Assembly (NCBI GenBank): GCA_026075535.2
Contig: AP026538.1
Span: forward strand, 7,316,001-7,380,000
From: Tricholoma matsutake
Lineage: Eukaryota > Basidiomycota > Agaricomycetes > Agaricales > Tricholomataceae
Reading direction: 5' to 3'
DNA: 64,000 nucleotides
The position numbers and the translations under genes were made by a program. The notes under the pieces are model-generated. The model was not told where the DNA came from. It made no database searches and saw nothing but the letters and a program-made list of their open reading frames with translations. This document shows, one piece after another, positions 29,240 to 40,781 of this stretch. Within the stretch, counting starts at the first letter, position 1, and each line of letters begins with the position of its first letter.

Positions 29240-30615
29240 GGAAGTCAACGTAGTGTTGCTCCCCATAACTTTCAGCCAAGGCCCACCTTTGTGAGTCGAG
29301 GGTAGTACCAGTTTTCCACCCACACCTTTGAGTTGGTAGAAATGCCGGCCACGATACGCCGGATCTGAGAACTGGGTGTGCCAATCCTTACAAATGGCCT
29401 TTTCGACCTGGTTTTTAAGGTAGTCTAGAGACGTCCACGGGTGTCTGCCCATGGAGATCTTGGTAGATGTAGCTACATCGTGAGCCATCTTGTGAACGTT
29501 CCACTCGAATTTCGAGGGGACGTGCCAGAATGTAACGTTCCTCTCCTCGTCCCCAGATAGCCAGGGGCGAAGGGAGCGACAAGCGTCCAGGGCGAAGATT
29601 TGCCCAGAGCGTGGTTTGGGATCGATTAGGGACTCAATGCCCATAGTAGAATCCGAAAAGATAACCAACCTTTTGCAGCCCCTGCTGCACGCAGCAGCGA
29701 TGCCAAGTTGGAGAGCGAAGAGTTCGACTTCCGGGGGGGTTCTCCTTCCAGAAGCTGAGACAATGTGATCCACCTGTTCTCCCTGTCCGAAGACAAGAGC
29801 GCAGGCGACAGCTTGAAATTTGGCATCAGTGGGCACTGAGGCGTCCACTGCAATGACGAGAGTGTCACCCTCTGCCTGGGCAGAGGCCCAGGCCTTGTCG
29901 AGGTCACTCCTATAAGAGTTCCTCGCTCCATCCTCCTTAGAGGCGAGGCGATGAGAGGAGAAACGAGTGGGGAATAGATCCTTCACTCTGTTTCCAGGTG
30001 TGTTTTCTTCCCCAAAGGGGTCGAATTCATCACCTGGTACAAGGGCCAGCGCTGCAGCCGAGGCGACAGATGGACCTTGTAGGTTGAGTGTGTTGAGCAC
30101 GTTCCCTCCCCAGAGTCCTAGCTCATGAGAATGGGTAGTGCCAACATGATTAGGCCCTAAGATTGCTCTCAGGGGGTGTGATGGAGCCAATAGGGGGGTT
30201 CTGAATACCCCTCTGTCGACAAGACGATGGAGTAACAGCTGCATGGGCAGCAGTCCTGCGATACTCTCCAAACCGCCAATGGGGGTGGTTCTGAATGCAC
30301 CAAGGATCCAGCGCGCAGTGATGGACTGCACCTGGGCCAATGTTTTGATGACACCCTTGACGCAAGCGCCTTTAAAGTGCCAGAGTCTCAGTCCATATGT
30401 GATGATAGGCACAACGCATGAACGGTAAAGGAGGCATTTCTGCATGGGAGTTAACCCTCTTACAGAGTTGCCGAGCATTCCCATTGCCCTTGCAGTAGTA
30501 AGGGCTTTGGTGGAGTAGAACCGCGTGTGCTCTTTGAAGGAGAGTTTGCGGTCGAAGAAAAATCCAAGGTACCTTGAGGTAACCTTGGGTTTGAGGGGGG
30601 TATTGCCTGTGTAGG
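29240..30615 (-). pseudogene. LINE ORF2, thumb and RNase H, LD segment
   Basis: Open through the thumb (YLGFFFDRKLSF), the LGPNHVGTTHSHELGLWGG linker and the complete RNase H (VIAVDASVPTD, EVELFALQLG, VIFSDSTMG, WNVHKMAHDVA). Ends at GSNTTLTS at the LB junction. No stop in this segment, so the damage is structural. Confidence 0.85.
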
Positions 30616-32850
30616 CAGCGCTCCTTGACTTGTTACAACCACCATAAATAGTGGTAAACACCTCTGCTCAATGTTGCACGCGACGTCGACAGTTCAATTT
30701 TCGTCCAATTTTCGATCGGACTTCGCCATCACGAACGCTCTCGGCGTCTCCAGGCCTGCCCTGATTTGCTAAGAGATCCGTCCATCTGATCTCCGGGGAT
30801 GTCTCGGTCATTGTTTCCAACAGTGACTGCTATCTGTCTCATTCCCCTTGGCTTCGAGGATCCTGGCTAGGTGAGTGATGTCTATGAAAGAGTAGTCTGG
30901 GTCCCTATGGGGGCTTAGAGTGGGTGTGGGATGCCTGCTTCAACGCTTGCCCAAGTAGAAGCGCTCGTTTAGCTGGGGGAGGTCTGGCGTAGGGGGAAGG
31001 ACGTTCTTACTGGACTGCTGGCCATCTGGGAGGCTCCCAGCCTCCATGCTCTGTGAGTTTCTATTACTAGAGACATGCTACACTGACTACCCGTTGGAAT
31101 ACACCATCATTAAAAGGGGCCGGGCGATGGTGCCCCCTGACAGCTAGGTCAATGCTCTGGTGGCCGCTACTCACCACCAACCCTCTACCTCCAGTGCTCA
31201 CTCTTCTAGGGTGTTATGACCCGGGTTCAGTCTTCTCCCACTGGGTGACAGGATGTGCGGCCTGTCCCCCCCTCGGAGCGTTTGGAGGCAGTATCGGGTG
31301 GACCCGGAATAGAGATAAGGGACCAACCATTATCGATGGCACACTACGTATCTTGATTTCTACTATCACCTACTAGCATTAACTTTCCCTCTCAATGCCT
31401 AAACGGCGAACCAGAGCCCAAACACCACGCTGGGGTCTACATGACCCCTCCCTGATTACGGGCGACATCTATGACGATGGCATCCAAGACTATGACACCC
31501 GGTACGATCAAGATGATCTGGATGTAGCTACTGCCCTATGGGCAGTCAGAGATCTATGGGCTGGAGAGGACCTCTCCAACCCTGAGGATGATGAGGATTC
31601 TCTTGCTATGCGAGAGGCCCTCAATTACGCCAAGAGCAGCCCCAAGCTGGCCTCGAGGCAAACGATAGACCATGTGCTGTGGGCGCAGGACGTCCATGTC
31701 GCACATAAACGATGGACTCGCAGTCTCAAATGCGAGGACATGTACTCACAGGAACTCGGTATGGCTGAGCTCTTCTATCCGGAGGCATCCCCTGCCCCAT
31801 TACCGCCTTTGCCCCCCATCCCTGAGTTGGTGGAGGACGAAGTGCCGCTATCTGTGAATGACAGGTTGGAAATTGAAGCCACCTCTCATGCCATGCTACA
31901 CCAACTCGACGTGACGACCATGTTTGTTGGTACCGTCCGTACATCTGCTGTTCCCCCTGCAGAGAGGAACGCATGGCGCCAAATGGCCTGGGAGTTATTC
32001 ACGACCACCTGGCGACTGTCTGAGATGATGTCAGCAGAACTAGCAGCCGTTCCGACACCTCTTGATCTCATGTCTCTGGCAGCCTTCCGGGCTTCCTATG
32101 CGGCGATGCACACCGCTCAATCAGAGCCTCAATCTGGGGAACCCTCGTCCCCAGCACAGCGCCGTCGTCCTTGAGGTCCTCGTGGACAGCAGCGCCACAA
32201 CTAGTATAGGGGCCTATCCCCCTCTACATTCACGGCCACCAAGCACCAATTGGTGGCCATTATCGGGATGGTGACATGGGTCGCCTCCCTATACCTTCCC
32301 CCCACTGCGGGGGGGACGATGTCATTGAGTGCGTGCACTTGCTTGCATTTGCTCGAGGGGGGCCCCGGCCCCCCACTTATGGCGGTTACGGTGAATAACC
32401 AGGTGAACAACCATCCGCCTCGCTACTGTCACTCATGCACAACATGGTGATGGTCCACCTCACTCACCTGGGGTGGTCAATCCTTGCTGGCTGGAAATAC
32501 GCAGACGGTTATTCCTCCCGCAAGGGGGGATTTACGGTGAATTAACACTGCTGTGCCTGGTCTGGCCTTGGTCGGACATGTGGCTGGGGGACCGTTTGCT
32601 CCAGGGGGTGATCTAATGGCTAGCTTCGGGAGGGGGGGCTCCCCCTCCGGATTATTGCCTTTCCTGGCTGAGAGGCCAACGTCTGTGGCACTGCCCGCCT
32701 AAAGTGGCTAAAACGAGGACCTGGCCAGGATATGGGCGAGGGGAAGCGTAGTTATAGTAGTACCCAAGTTTGTATCATGCTCCGCGGACTGCGATTGAGC
32801 CCCGCGTTATAAATTGTTGACCCAAAAAAAAAAAAAAAAAAAAAAAAAAA
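30616..32850 (+). mobile_element. N element copy Nh (type I)
   Basis: GCTCCTTG at 30620 after four extra bases; poly(A) 32824-32850 after GTTGACCC. The target duplication TTGCCYGTGTAGG at 30603-30615 and 32851-32863 has one T/C mismatch. Antisense to LD ORF2. Confidence 0.9.
31395..32174 (+). pseudogene. N-element protein, type I, tail truncated (Nh)
   Basis: 259 codons from MPKRRTRAQTPRWGLHDPSL; all conserved blocks are present. TGA at 32172-32174 replaces the CGA found in other type I copies, so the terminal basic RGPRGQQRRN is lost. A few substitutions (LDVTTMFVG, RLSEMMSAEL) occur in the core. Confidence 0.75.
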
Positions 32851-35081
32851 TTGCCCGTGTAGGGGGCAAATCCTAGGTCGATGGGTAAGGGAGTGAATCC
32901 CCTTGCCCTTGAGAAATGGAATATTTCGGATTTGTCATGTTCAAGGACAAGGCCGAGAGAGGTGAATGCCTGGAAGATCCAGCCATATGCTTTTTTAAGG
33001 AGGGGGAGGTTATCCTCCAACTGTGGGGAGCGGGCGATGAGGGTACCATCGTCCACATAGGACATGAGATCGACATCTCTGCCAATTTCGCTTCTTCTGA
33101 AGAGCTTCATAATAGGCGTCAGGTACAACGCCGATAAGACAGGGGATAAGGCAGAGCCTTGCCCCACTCCCACATCTGCTGCAAAGGAGCCAGATGAGAA
33201 AGTGTTCCATTTGTAGGTCATCTTGCGACCAACCAAGTATGAGCGGAAGAAATTCACCACTTGCGCAGGGAATCCCAACCGAGAAATAATCTCCAGTAGA
33301 ACCTGGTGGTTCAAGGAGGGGAAGAACTGAGCGATGTCGAAAGCGACAACACTCGTTTTGAGCCCTTTGGCCCATCCTGCTCTGACCAGGTGGGTAAGGT
33401 ATATATATACCTGCATCCTCAGTGGAACGCTGGGCGACACCTCCGAACTGGTTTTGTTCGAAGGCCTTGTGTGCGACACCGTTGAACTGAAGTCGCCTAG
33501 ACAATATCTTTTCGACTAACTTGCCCAGAGTGTTCAGTAGCACGATGGGCCTGAACGACTTTGGGGTGGAGTAGTTAGGTTTCCCTGGCTTCGGGATAAT
33601 AACCGACAGGGATTCCTTAAAGTGTGTCGGCCAATGGCCAACAGTGATGCATGCCTCAGCAATGCGGGTGATAAGCCCTGCCACTTCTGGGTTGCTACAC
33701 CAGTGTTTAAGGTGCGACCACGTAACATGATTGGGACCTGGAGCGGAACAGGAAGAGCACGCGTTGAGCACTTCTTTCATTTCCATGATGGAGAACGGGA
33801 TCCAGGCCCTTTCAGGCACCGGATCAAGTTCATCAAGAATGCTCAGATCGACTACTCGATCTGAGGCAGTGTTATAGGACCCATCAAGGGCAGCCCAGAG
33901 GGAATCCAGATCATTACAAGGTTCTCCCCGATAGGAGATTGCCTCGTACGACAGGAGGTTACATTGACAAGTCCAGGCCATCAGATCCCAGAGTCATCTA
34001 TTTGTCGTAGCCACTTCTTGGATACGGTCGTCGAAAAAGTCCCGCTTTGCATGTCGCATGACTTTCCTGTAGTGCTTCCAGTCCTCCTCATCATGAGAAG
34101 CTCTGTACGCGTCCAAGGCACTACTGCATTCATCCGTCCACCAACCTTTGGACGACTTGCCGAGGTGGGATTCCTTGGCATGGTTTTCCCATGCCTTGTT
34201 TAAAATCGTTGATATTGCCGAAATGACATCATTGATTTCTGCCGAAGTATCTCCGTGCCAGTCTAGCCACGGAGTTAAAGCAGAGGAGACAGCATCTCGG
34301 TACGATGCTTCCTCCTTGGATCCTTTTTTGATGGACCACTTGGTGACCGGAACCAAAGATCCCGGGCCCGGCAGTACTAACGTCAGGGGAGCGTGGTCAG
34401 ACGTCCCCCTGGCTTCAGGAACGATCTCACAGTACAGTACAAATCTAAGATCTGTAGGTACGAACATCAGGTCGATCACCGTGGGGTGAAGGCCCTGTTG
34501 TGGGGGGAAATGGGTAGGGCCCTCCACTACTGGTAGGGCTCTAGTCAGGCCTAATGCCATAGCCATTTCCACTAGGTGGTCAGCATGGATTGAGTGCTCA
34601 GGCCCCTGGGGGTCCCAGGAGGCGTGCCTCACGTTAAAGTCACCACACATAAAGTGTAAGCGTGGGATCATCATGACGTTCTCAAATAAGAGTGTGATGG
34701 CCGAGTGTTGGCTGTCCGAGTAGACATTAGCGAGTATCACGACATCCTCCCCTATTCCCAATGAAAAGATAAGGATGTCACGATCATCGATCAGATCTCT
34801 CCTGAGACCTGGTCTTAAATTAGCGATGCTGTTCGCAAAGTATACAGCAACGCGTGGGGGGGAATCGATGCCCGAGGGGCGCACTAAAGTACCCCAGTTT
34901 GGGCTCATTGGTGCGCCTATAACTTCTTCCCCTTCCCTGTTATGGGCAGAAGGGGTGTATCTTATTAATCGCCATGGAGGCTCTTGGATAAACAGCAAAT
35001 CATAATCGTCTATAAGGTCTGCCAGTAACAAGTCCATGTATCCCCAATTGCGGTTAACATTCTGACTAAATATACGCAACT
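32851..35081 (-). pseudogene. LINE ORF2, endonuclease and RT, LD segment
   Basis: Endonuclease (QNVNRNWGYMDLL, GDFNVRHASWDP, TVIDLMFVP, TSDHAP) and RT (FDIAQFFPS, GVGQGSALSP, YVDD). Two lesions: TGA at 33996-33994 at an Arg codon, and a TATATAT microsatellite expansion near 33400 that shifts frame just before IYLTHLVRAG. Ni interrupts it at 35081 a few codons after the ORF2 start. Confidence 0.85.
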
Positions 35082-37315
35082 CGCTCCTTGACTTGTTACA
35101 ACCACCATAAATAGTGGTAAACACCTCTGCTCAACGTTGCACGCGACGTCGACACCTCAATTTTGGTCCGATTTTCGATCGGATTTCACCATCACGAACG
35201 CTCTCGGCGTCTCCAGGCCTGCCCTGATTTGCTAAGAGATCCGTCCATCCGATCTCTGTGGATGCCCCGGTCACTGTTTTTGACAGTGTCTGCTATTCGT
35301 CTCGTTCTCCTGGGCTTCGAGGATCCTGGTTAGGTGAGTGTTGGCAATGAAAGAGTAGTCTGGGCCCCTATGGGGGCTTAGAGTGGGTGTGGGATGCCTA
35401 CTTCAATGCTCGCCCAAGTCGTCACATTCGTTTAGCTGGGGGAGGTCTGGTTCAGGAGGAGGGACATATTCACTGGATTGTGGGTCGTCTGGGAGGCTTC
35501 CTACCTCCATGTTGCGTGAGTTTCTACATCTAGAGACCTGCTACACTGACTACCCATTGGAATACACCATCATTAAAAGGGGCTGGGCGATGGTGCCCCC
35601 TGGTGGCTAGGTCAACGCTCTGGTGGCCGCTACTTACCACCGACTCTTTACCTCCGGCACTCACACCCTCAAGGTGTTCGGAACCGGGTTCAATTGTCCC
35701 TCCCAATCTGCAGCAGGATTTGCGGCCTGTCTGCCCCCTCAGAGCATCTGGAGGCTGTGTCGGGTGGACCCGGAATTGAGATAAGGGACCGTCTGTTATC
35801 GTTATCACGCTACGTACCTTGACTTTTACCATCATCTACTTCTGCTAAATCATCCTCAATGCCCTCTACAAACCGCAGAGCGCGAACTCGACACCAGGCG
35901 GCTCATGGCGACCCCCTCCTATACACAAACGCCGACTTCGCAGACTTCGACGACAATTACCTCCCAGAGTTCGGACACGTCTCCCTGAGCGGATGGGACT
36001 CTGATGTGGCTAACCAGTTCCACAATCTTTGGGCGGAGGATGACTCCTCCGACCTGCCAGACGACGACGACGGCTCTGCCACCGGTGGAGACGTCAAATT
36101 CGTTCCGGGTCTCACTGAGCTAGCCTCGCAGGAGACGATAAACCGCTTCTTGGCATCACAAGTAATAGCCGATGAGGTGCATGATCTGGCTCTCGAGCTT
36201 GGGCTCGAGGCCAACAACAATCAAGAGCTCGGCATCGCCGAGCTCCTCTATCTGGAGGGGCAGCAGGAGCAATCTGCGCCGCCCCTCCCCACATCACCGG
36301 GTTCATCCGCCATCCCAGAGTTGGTGGAGGATGAGCCTCCGTTGTGGAGAGATGAGAGGGTGGACATAACGTCCACCTCTCATGGCTTTCTACATTTACT
36401 GGAGGCTATGACGATTTTCGTTGGTACCGTCCGAGTATCCGCCGTTCCGCTCATTGAGAGGGACGCATGGCGTCAGATGGCCTGGGAGTTATTCACGACC
36501 ACCTGGCGATTGTCTGAGCCAATGTCGGCAGAACTAGCAGCTGCCGGATTGCCTCTCGACCTCACGTCACCGGCAGCCTTCAGGGCTTCCTACGCGGCTA
36601 GGCAGGCAGCTCATGCAGAGCTCCATCATGGGGAACCCTCGTCCTCATCATGACGCCGCCGTCCTCGAGGTCCTCGAGCACAGCAGCGCCGCTACTGAAA
36701 GGGGGGTGTCACCCCCCCACATCTACTCCCACCAATTAGTTGGTGGCCGATATCGGGATAGTGGCAGTTTGTCGCTTCCCTCTACCTTCTCCCTGCTGTG
36801 GGGGGGACGTTGTTACCGAGTGTATGCCCTCGACGGCATCTGCTCGAAGGGGGCCTTGGCCCCCTATCCACGGTAGTTCCGGTGAATAACCAGGTGAACA
36901 ACCAGCTACCACATCTCTGTCACTCGTGCGGGAGCGCGGTGATGGTCCACCTCATTCGTCTGGGGTGGTCAATCCTCGCTGGCCAGGAGCATGCAGACGG
37001 TTATTCCTCCCGCAAGGGGGGATTTACAGTGAATTAACACGGCCGCGCCTGATCTGACTTCGGTTGGATATGTGGCTGGGGGACCGTTCTGCACTGGTGG
37101 ACGAGTTAATGGCTAGCTTCGGGAGGGGGGGCCCCCCTCCAGATTATTGCCTTTCCTGGCTGAGAGGCCAACGTCTGTGGCACTGCCCGCCTAAAGTGGC
37201 TAAAACGAGGACCTGGGTAGGATCTGGGTGAGGGGAAGCGTAGTTACAGTAGTACCCAAGTTTGTATCCTGCTCCACAGACTGCGATCGAGCCCCACGTT
37301 ATAAATTGTTGACCC

Positions 37316-37345
<30 letters not shown>
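35082..37345 (+). mobile_element. N element copy Ni (type II)
   Basis: GCTCCTTG at 35083; poly(A) 37316-37343. The target duplication TATACGCAACT at 35071-35081 and 37346-37356 sits within the A/T-rich start of LD ORF2. The H5 stem is the C-G form. A conspicuous 5-C/5-G hairpin flanks the post-ORF region. Confidence 0.88.
35859..36653 (+). pseudogene. N-element protein, type II, tail truncated (Ni)
   Basis: 264 codons from MPSTNRRARTRHQAAHG. TGA at 36651-36653 stands at the Arg that begins the basic tail in Ng. The same CGA codon is lost in Nd. Otherwise nearly identical to Ng, including the acidic arm. Confidence 0.75.
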
Positions 37346-37347
<2 letters not shown>

Positions 37348-37758
37348 TACGCAACTGCGGTGTAGATCTAAGTCTATCCCTCATTTACGTTCGGCCACCG
37401 CGTCCTGCGGGATGGTAAGTAGGAGGAGAACGAGAGTTGCGTCTCGCACTCACCTCGTCATAGCGAGCTTTGATCCAGTCGCGGTCAAAGTGATGTTGCC
37501 AGAAATTGCATCGACGATCATCGGATGCGTGGTTCTTCCGGCAGTTCATGCACCTAGCCAGGTGAGGACAGGCTGCCCCCTCTGGGGTAGCTGGGACAGG
37601 AGGGTTCGCCTTAGCGTTTCCCTTACAACACCCTGCAAGGGCATGATGGTGCTCCTTGCGGTGTGGGCCTGCACAGATCGGGCATTTGGTCTGTGGAGCT
37701 CTGCATGCCGGGGTGGGGTGGCCCCACTTCCAGCATCGTTGGCAAAGAGGCAGACCAG
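37346..37758 (-). pseudogene. LINE ORF2 start and ORF1 C-terminus, LD segment
   Basis: ORF2 ATG at 37384 and ORF1 stop at 37387-37385 are adjacent. ORF1 reads back through CMNCRKNHASDDRRC, KCPICAGPH and CQRCWKWGHPTPAC to GLPL, where LF begins at 37759. No lesion in the segment. Confidence 0.82.
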
Positions 37759-38511
37759 CGTCGCTTCTTGTCTTGTTACCGCTACGTGCATAGCCACCAA
37801 AAATTTTGTCGACACCGTTTTCATCTTTTGTGGCTCCATCCATCAACAATCCCAGCGATCCGGTGTAACCAGCGTCTTTTTTTTTTTTTTTTTGGATCAG
37901 AATTTATAATGCGGGGCTCAAACGCAGTCCGCAGAGCAAGGTACAAACTTGAGTACTACTTTATCTACGCATTCCCCTCGCCCATCTCCCACTCAGGTCC
38001 CTGTTTTAGCCACTTTAGGCGGGCAGTGCCACAGACGTTGGCCTCTCAGCCAGGAAGGGCAATAATCTGGAGGGGGAGCCCCCCCTTCCCGAAATTAGCC
38101 ATTAGATTGCCCACTGGAGCAAACGGTCCCCCAGCCACATGTCCAACCAAAGCCAGACCAGGCGCAGCAGTGTTAATTCACCGTAAATCCCCCCTTGCGG
38201 GAGGAATAACCGTCTGCGTTTTTCCAGCCAACGAGGATTGACCACCCCAGATGAATGAGGTGGACCATCACCGTGTTGTGCACGAGTGACAGTAACAAGG
38301 CAGGTGGTTGTTCACCTGGTTATTCACCGTGACCGCCGTAAGTAGGGGGCCAAGACCCCCCTCGAGCAAATGCACGCATGTGCATGCACTCGATGACATC
38401 GTCCCCCATGCAGTGGGGGGAAGGTATAGGGAAGCAACATTGTGTCACCATCCCGATAGTGGCCACCAGTTGCTTGGTGGCCGTGAACGTAGAGGTGGAT
38501 AGACCCCTGTA

Positions 38512-38733
38512 CTAGTTGCGGCGCTGCTGTCCACGAGGACCTCGAGGACGATGGCACCGTGCTGGGGACGAGGGTTCCCCAGATTGAGGCTCTGATTGAG
38601 CAGTGTGCACTGCCACGTAGGAAGCCCGGAAAGCTGCCGGAGACGTGAGATCGAGAGGTGTCAGAACGGCTGCTAGTTCCGCCGACATTGTCTCAGACAA
38701 TTGCCAGGTGGTCATGAATAACTCCCAGGCCAT
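38512..38733 (-). pseudogene. N-element protein C-terminus (Nj, after LG)
   Basis: Encodes MAWELFMTTWQLSETMSAEL through LTSPAAFRASYVAVH to a basic RGPRGQQRRN end. It continues the frame that starts at 52478 on the far side of LG. Confidence 0.75.
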
Positions 38734-38858
38734 CGCTTCTTGTCTTCTTACCGCGACGTGCACAGCCACAAAAATTTTCGTCGACACCGTTTTCACACTT
38801 TGCAGCTCAATCCGTCCTCGATCCCAGCAATCCGGTATAACCAGCATCTTACCAACGC
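38734..38858 (+). promoter_or_regulatory. LINE 5'UTR, likely internal promoter region
   Basis: The 125-nt region before ORF1 begins CGCTTCTTGTCTTCTTACCG. LINEs normally carry an internal promoter here; no TATA box is visible. The first ~18 nt match the N 5' end (CGCTCCTTGACTTGTTAC) at all but three positions. A CGACG/CGTCG stem is possible within it. Confidence 0.55.
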
Positions 38859-40781
38859 ATGTCTGATTCGTATTCCAGAAGTAGGGGGAGATCGGGTGAG
38901 GCGATGGATGAGGGGGGACCCTCTAGATCCGGTACGCCCAGAACTCCTGGCGACGACCCCATTGATTCCCTGCGGCTCTCCTCGAGCCACAGATCCACAC
39001 AGATTGCTCCCTCAGTGGGCCCACACAGGACCCAAAGAGGATCTCCAACCCCTTCCCCCTATGGGGCAGGCACAGTAACCCCGCGAGCACAGCGCTTCAG
39101 CGTGCCAGCGTTATCTTCCAGGGATGCGACTGCGTCTCCTGCACCTCCGGCTACCCCTTCTACACCCGCTTCGTGGGCTGATGAAGTGGCCGATAACCTC
39201 TCTACCCATGTCATTCAGGACACGGAGATGGCTAGCGATGACTGGAGCGGACCCCAGACCTTCGCCAGTGACCTGGGAGAGTATGCTACTGGATTCCGAG
39301 TTGTTCTCAACAGGATGGGATCTAGACGACCTACTGCTGAAGAATGGCAGCTCATAGCGGAACAACTGGGCTCGGTGCTGGCAGCAGCCGCCGAGGCTGG
39401 CTTGGATCGAAACTCTGGAAACGCCACGCTCCAGAGCGCGATAGACAGAATGGCTGGGGGCAGCAAACGACTCAGGTCAGGCACTGTCACCAATGATCCT
39501 AACGACATCCCAAGGACGGAGTACCTGGAGGGATGGGATGGGCAACGCCCCCCCCCTCACAAATCAGCGAGGATTCGAGGCCCGAAAGGGGCTCGACCTC
39601 TTCCTAAACCCCCAGCAGGGGGTGTCTCTTCATCATGGGGTCGAGGACCACCTCCCCCCGTGAACTGGTCCACCAGGCCTTCGGGCAGGGGAACCTTCGC
39701 TCAGGTCACTCGCTTCCCTGGGGGGCGAGCACCTAACACTTCCATGGATGGCCTTGTGCGACTAGCCAAGGCCTTCCCTGAACTTCCGACCGATAGGCTG
39801 GCTGACATACAGCAGCATGTCGGTCCCTCCAGACCGAAGGCTGCAAAGCCTTCTCCCACTGTCCATGGACCGTCGAGACGACAGGTCCTGGTTCACGTTC
39901 GTCCCCCTCTTGGGGCGGAAACGAACCCTGCTGACTTCCTGGATCATGTCTGAGTCACTCTCGGTCTGCACCACTCTAAACTAGTGGCTCAGTCCACATC
40001 AATGCATGCTGGTAATCTATCAGTAGCTACAGACGTTGTGGCCTCCGAAGAGGACCTTCGTTGTTTTAAGGAGGCGGCTCACAAGGCGTTCCCCTTCGCG
40101 TTGCAAGTAGACGCAGCGTTACCTACTTCCACATCATACCTCAAACTGGTCGATGTGCCATTCGTCGCTAACGACAAGGCGCTTACGCCTGACGTCGTCG
40201 TTGCTCACTTAGGGAAGTCCGGGATATCGGACCTCGCAGTGCTACAAGTCCCCCCCCGGGTAGTACATGATTCGAAGAGGTCGGATACGTGCACCGTCTA
40301 TCTTAACATCGCTGACTCAGTCAGCAGTGCACGAGCCAAGGCTCTTATCGGCCGGGGCGTTCAATTTGGACGTTACGTCGCTTATATTAGGGCTGCCAGG
40401 GCGAACCCTGGATTGCCTATGTGCCAACGGTGCTGGAAGTGGGGTCACCCCACCCAGGCATGCAGAGCTCCACAGATCAAGTGTCCGATCTGCGCAGGCC
40501 CACACCGCAAGGAGCACCATCGTGCCCTTGCAGGTTGTTGTAAGGGAAACGCCAAGGCGAACCCTCCCATCCCAGCTACCCCAGAGGGGGCAGCCTGTCC
40601 TCACCCAGCTAGGTGTATAAACTGCCGGAAGAATCACGCATCGGATGATCGTCGATGCAACTTCTGGCGACATCGCTTTGACCGTGATTGGATCAAGGCT
40701 CACTATGACGAGGTGAGTGCGAGACGCAACTCTCGCTCCCCTCCTGCTTACCCTCCCGCAGGACGCGGTGGCCGAACGTAA
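38859..40781 (+). pseudogene. LINE ORF1 (640-aa Gag-like protein), one stop (LG)
   Basis: ATG 38859, stop TAA 40779-40781. The only lesion is TGA at 39951-39953, which reads CGA (Arg) in LB. Residues 1-330 are Ser/Pro/Arg-rich. Residues ~375-515 form a folded domain before the knuckles (VYLNIADSVSSARAKALI, FGRYVAYIRAARANPGL). Three Cys/His motifs follow: C522/C525/H530/C535 (CCHC), KCPICAGPH and CINCRKNHASDDRRC. Family role: RNA binding and RNP assembly with ORF2. The stop sits mid-protein, so LG is probably not autonomous unless it is read through or complemented. Confidence 0.88.

Larger units (their letters stand above)
29240..37758 (-). mobile_element. LINE copy LD, interrupted by Nh and Ni
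   Basis: Own sequence at 29240-30615, 32851-35081 and 37346-37758, possibly continued at 54831-54890. The 3'UTR and the last ~90 codons of ORF2 are missing at the junction with LB, and part of ORF1 is lost beyond LF. Orientation minus throughout. Confidence 0.85.
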
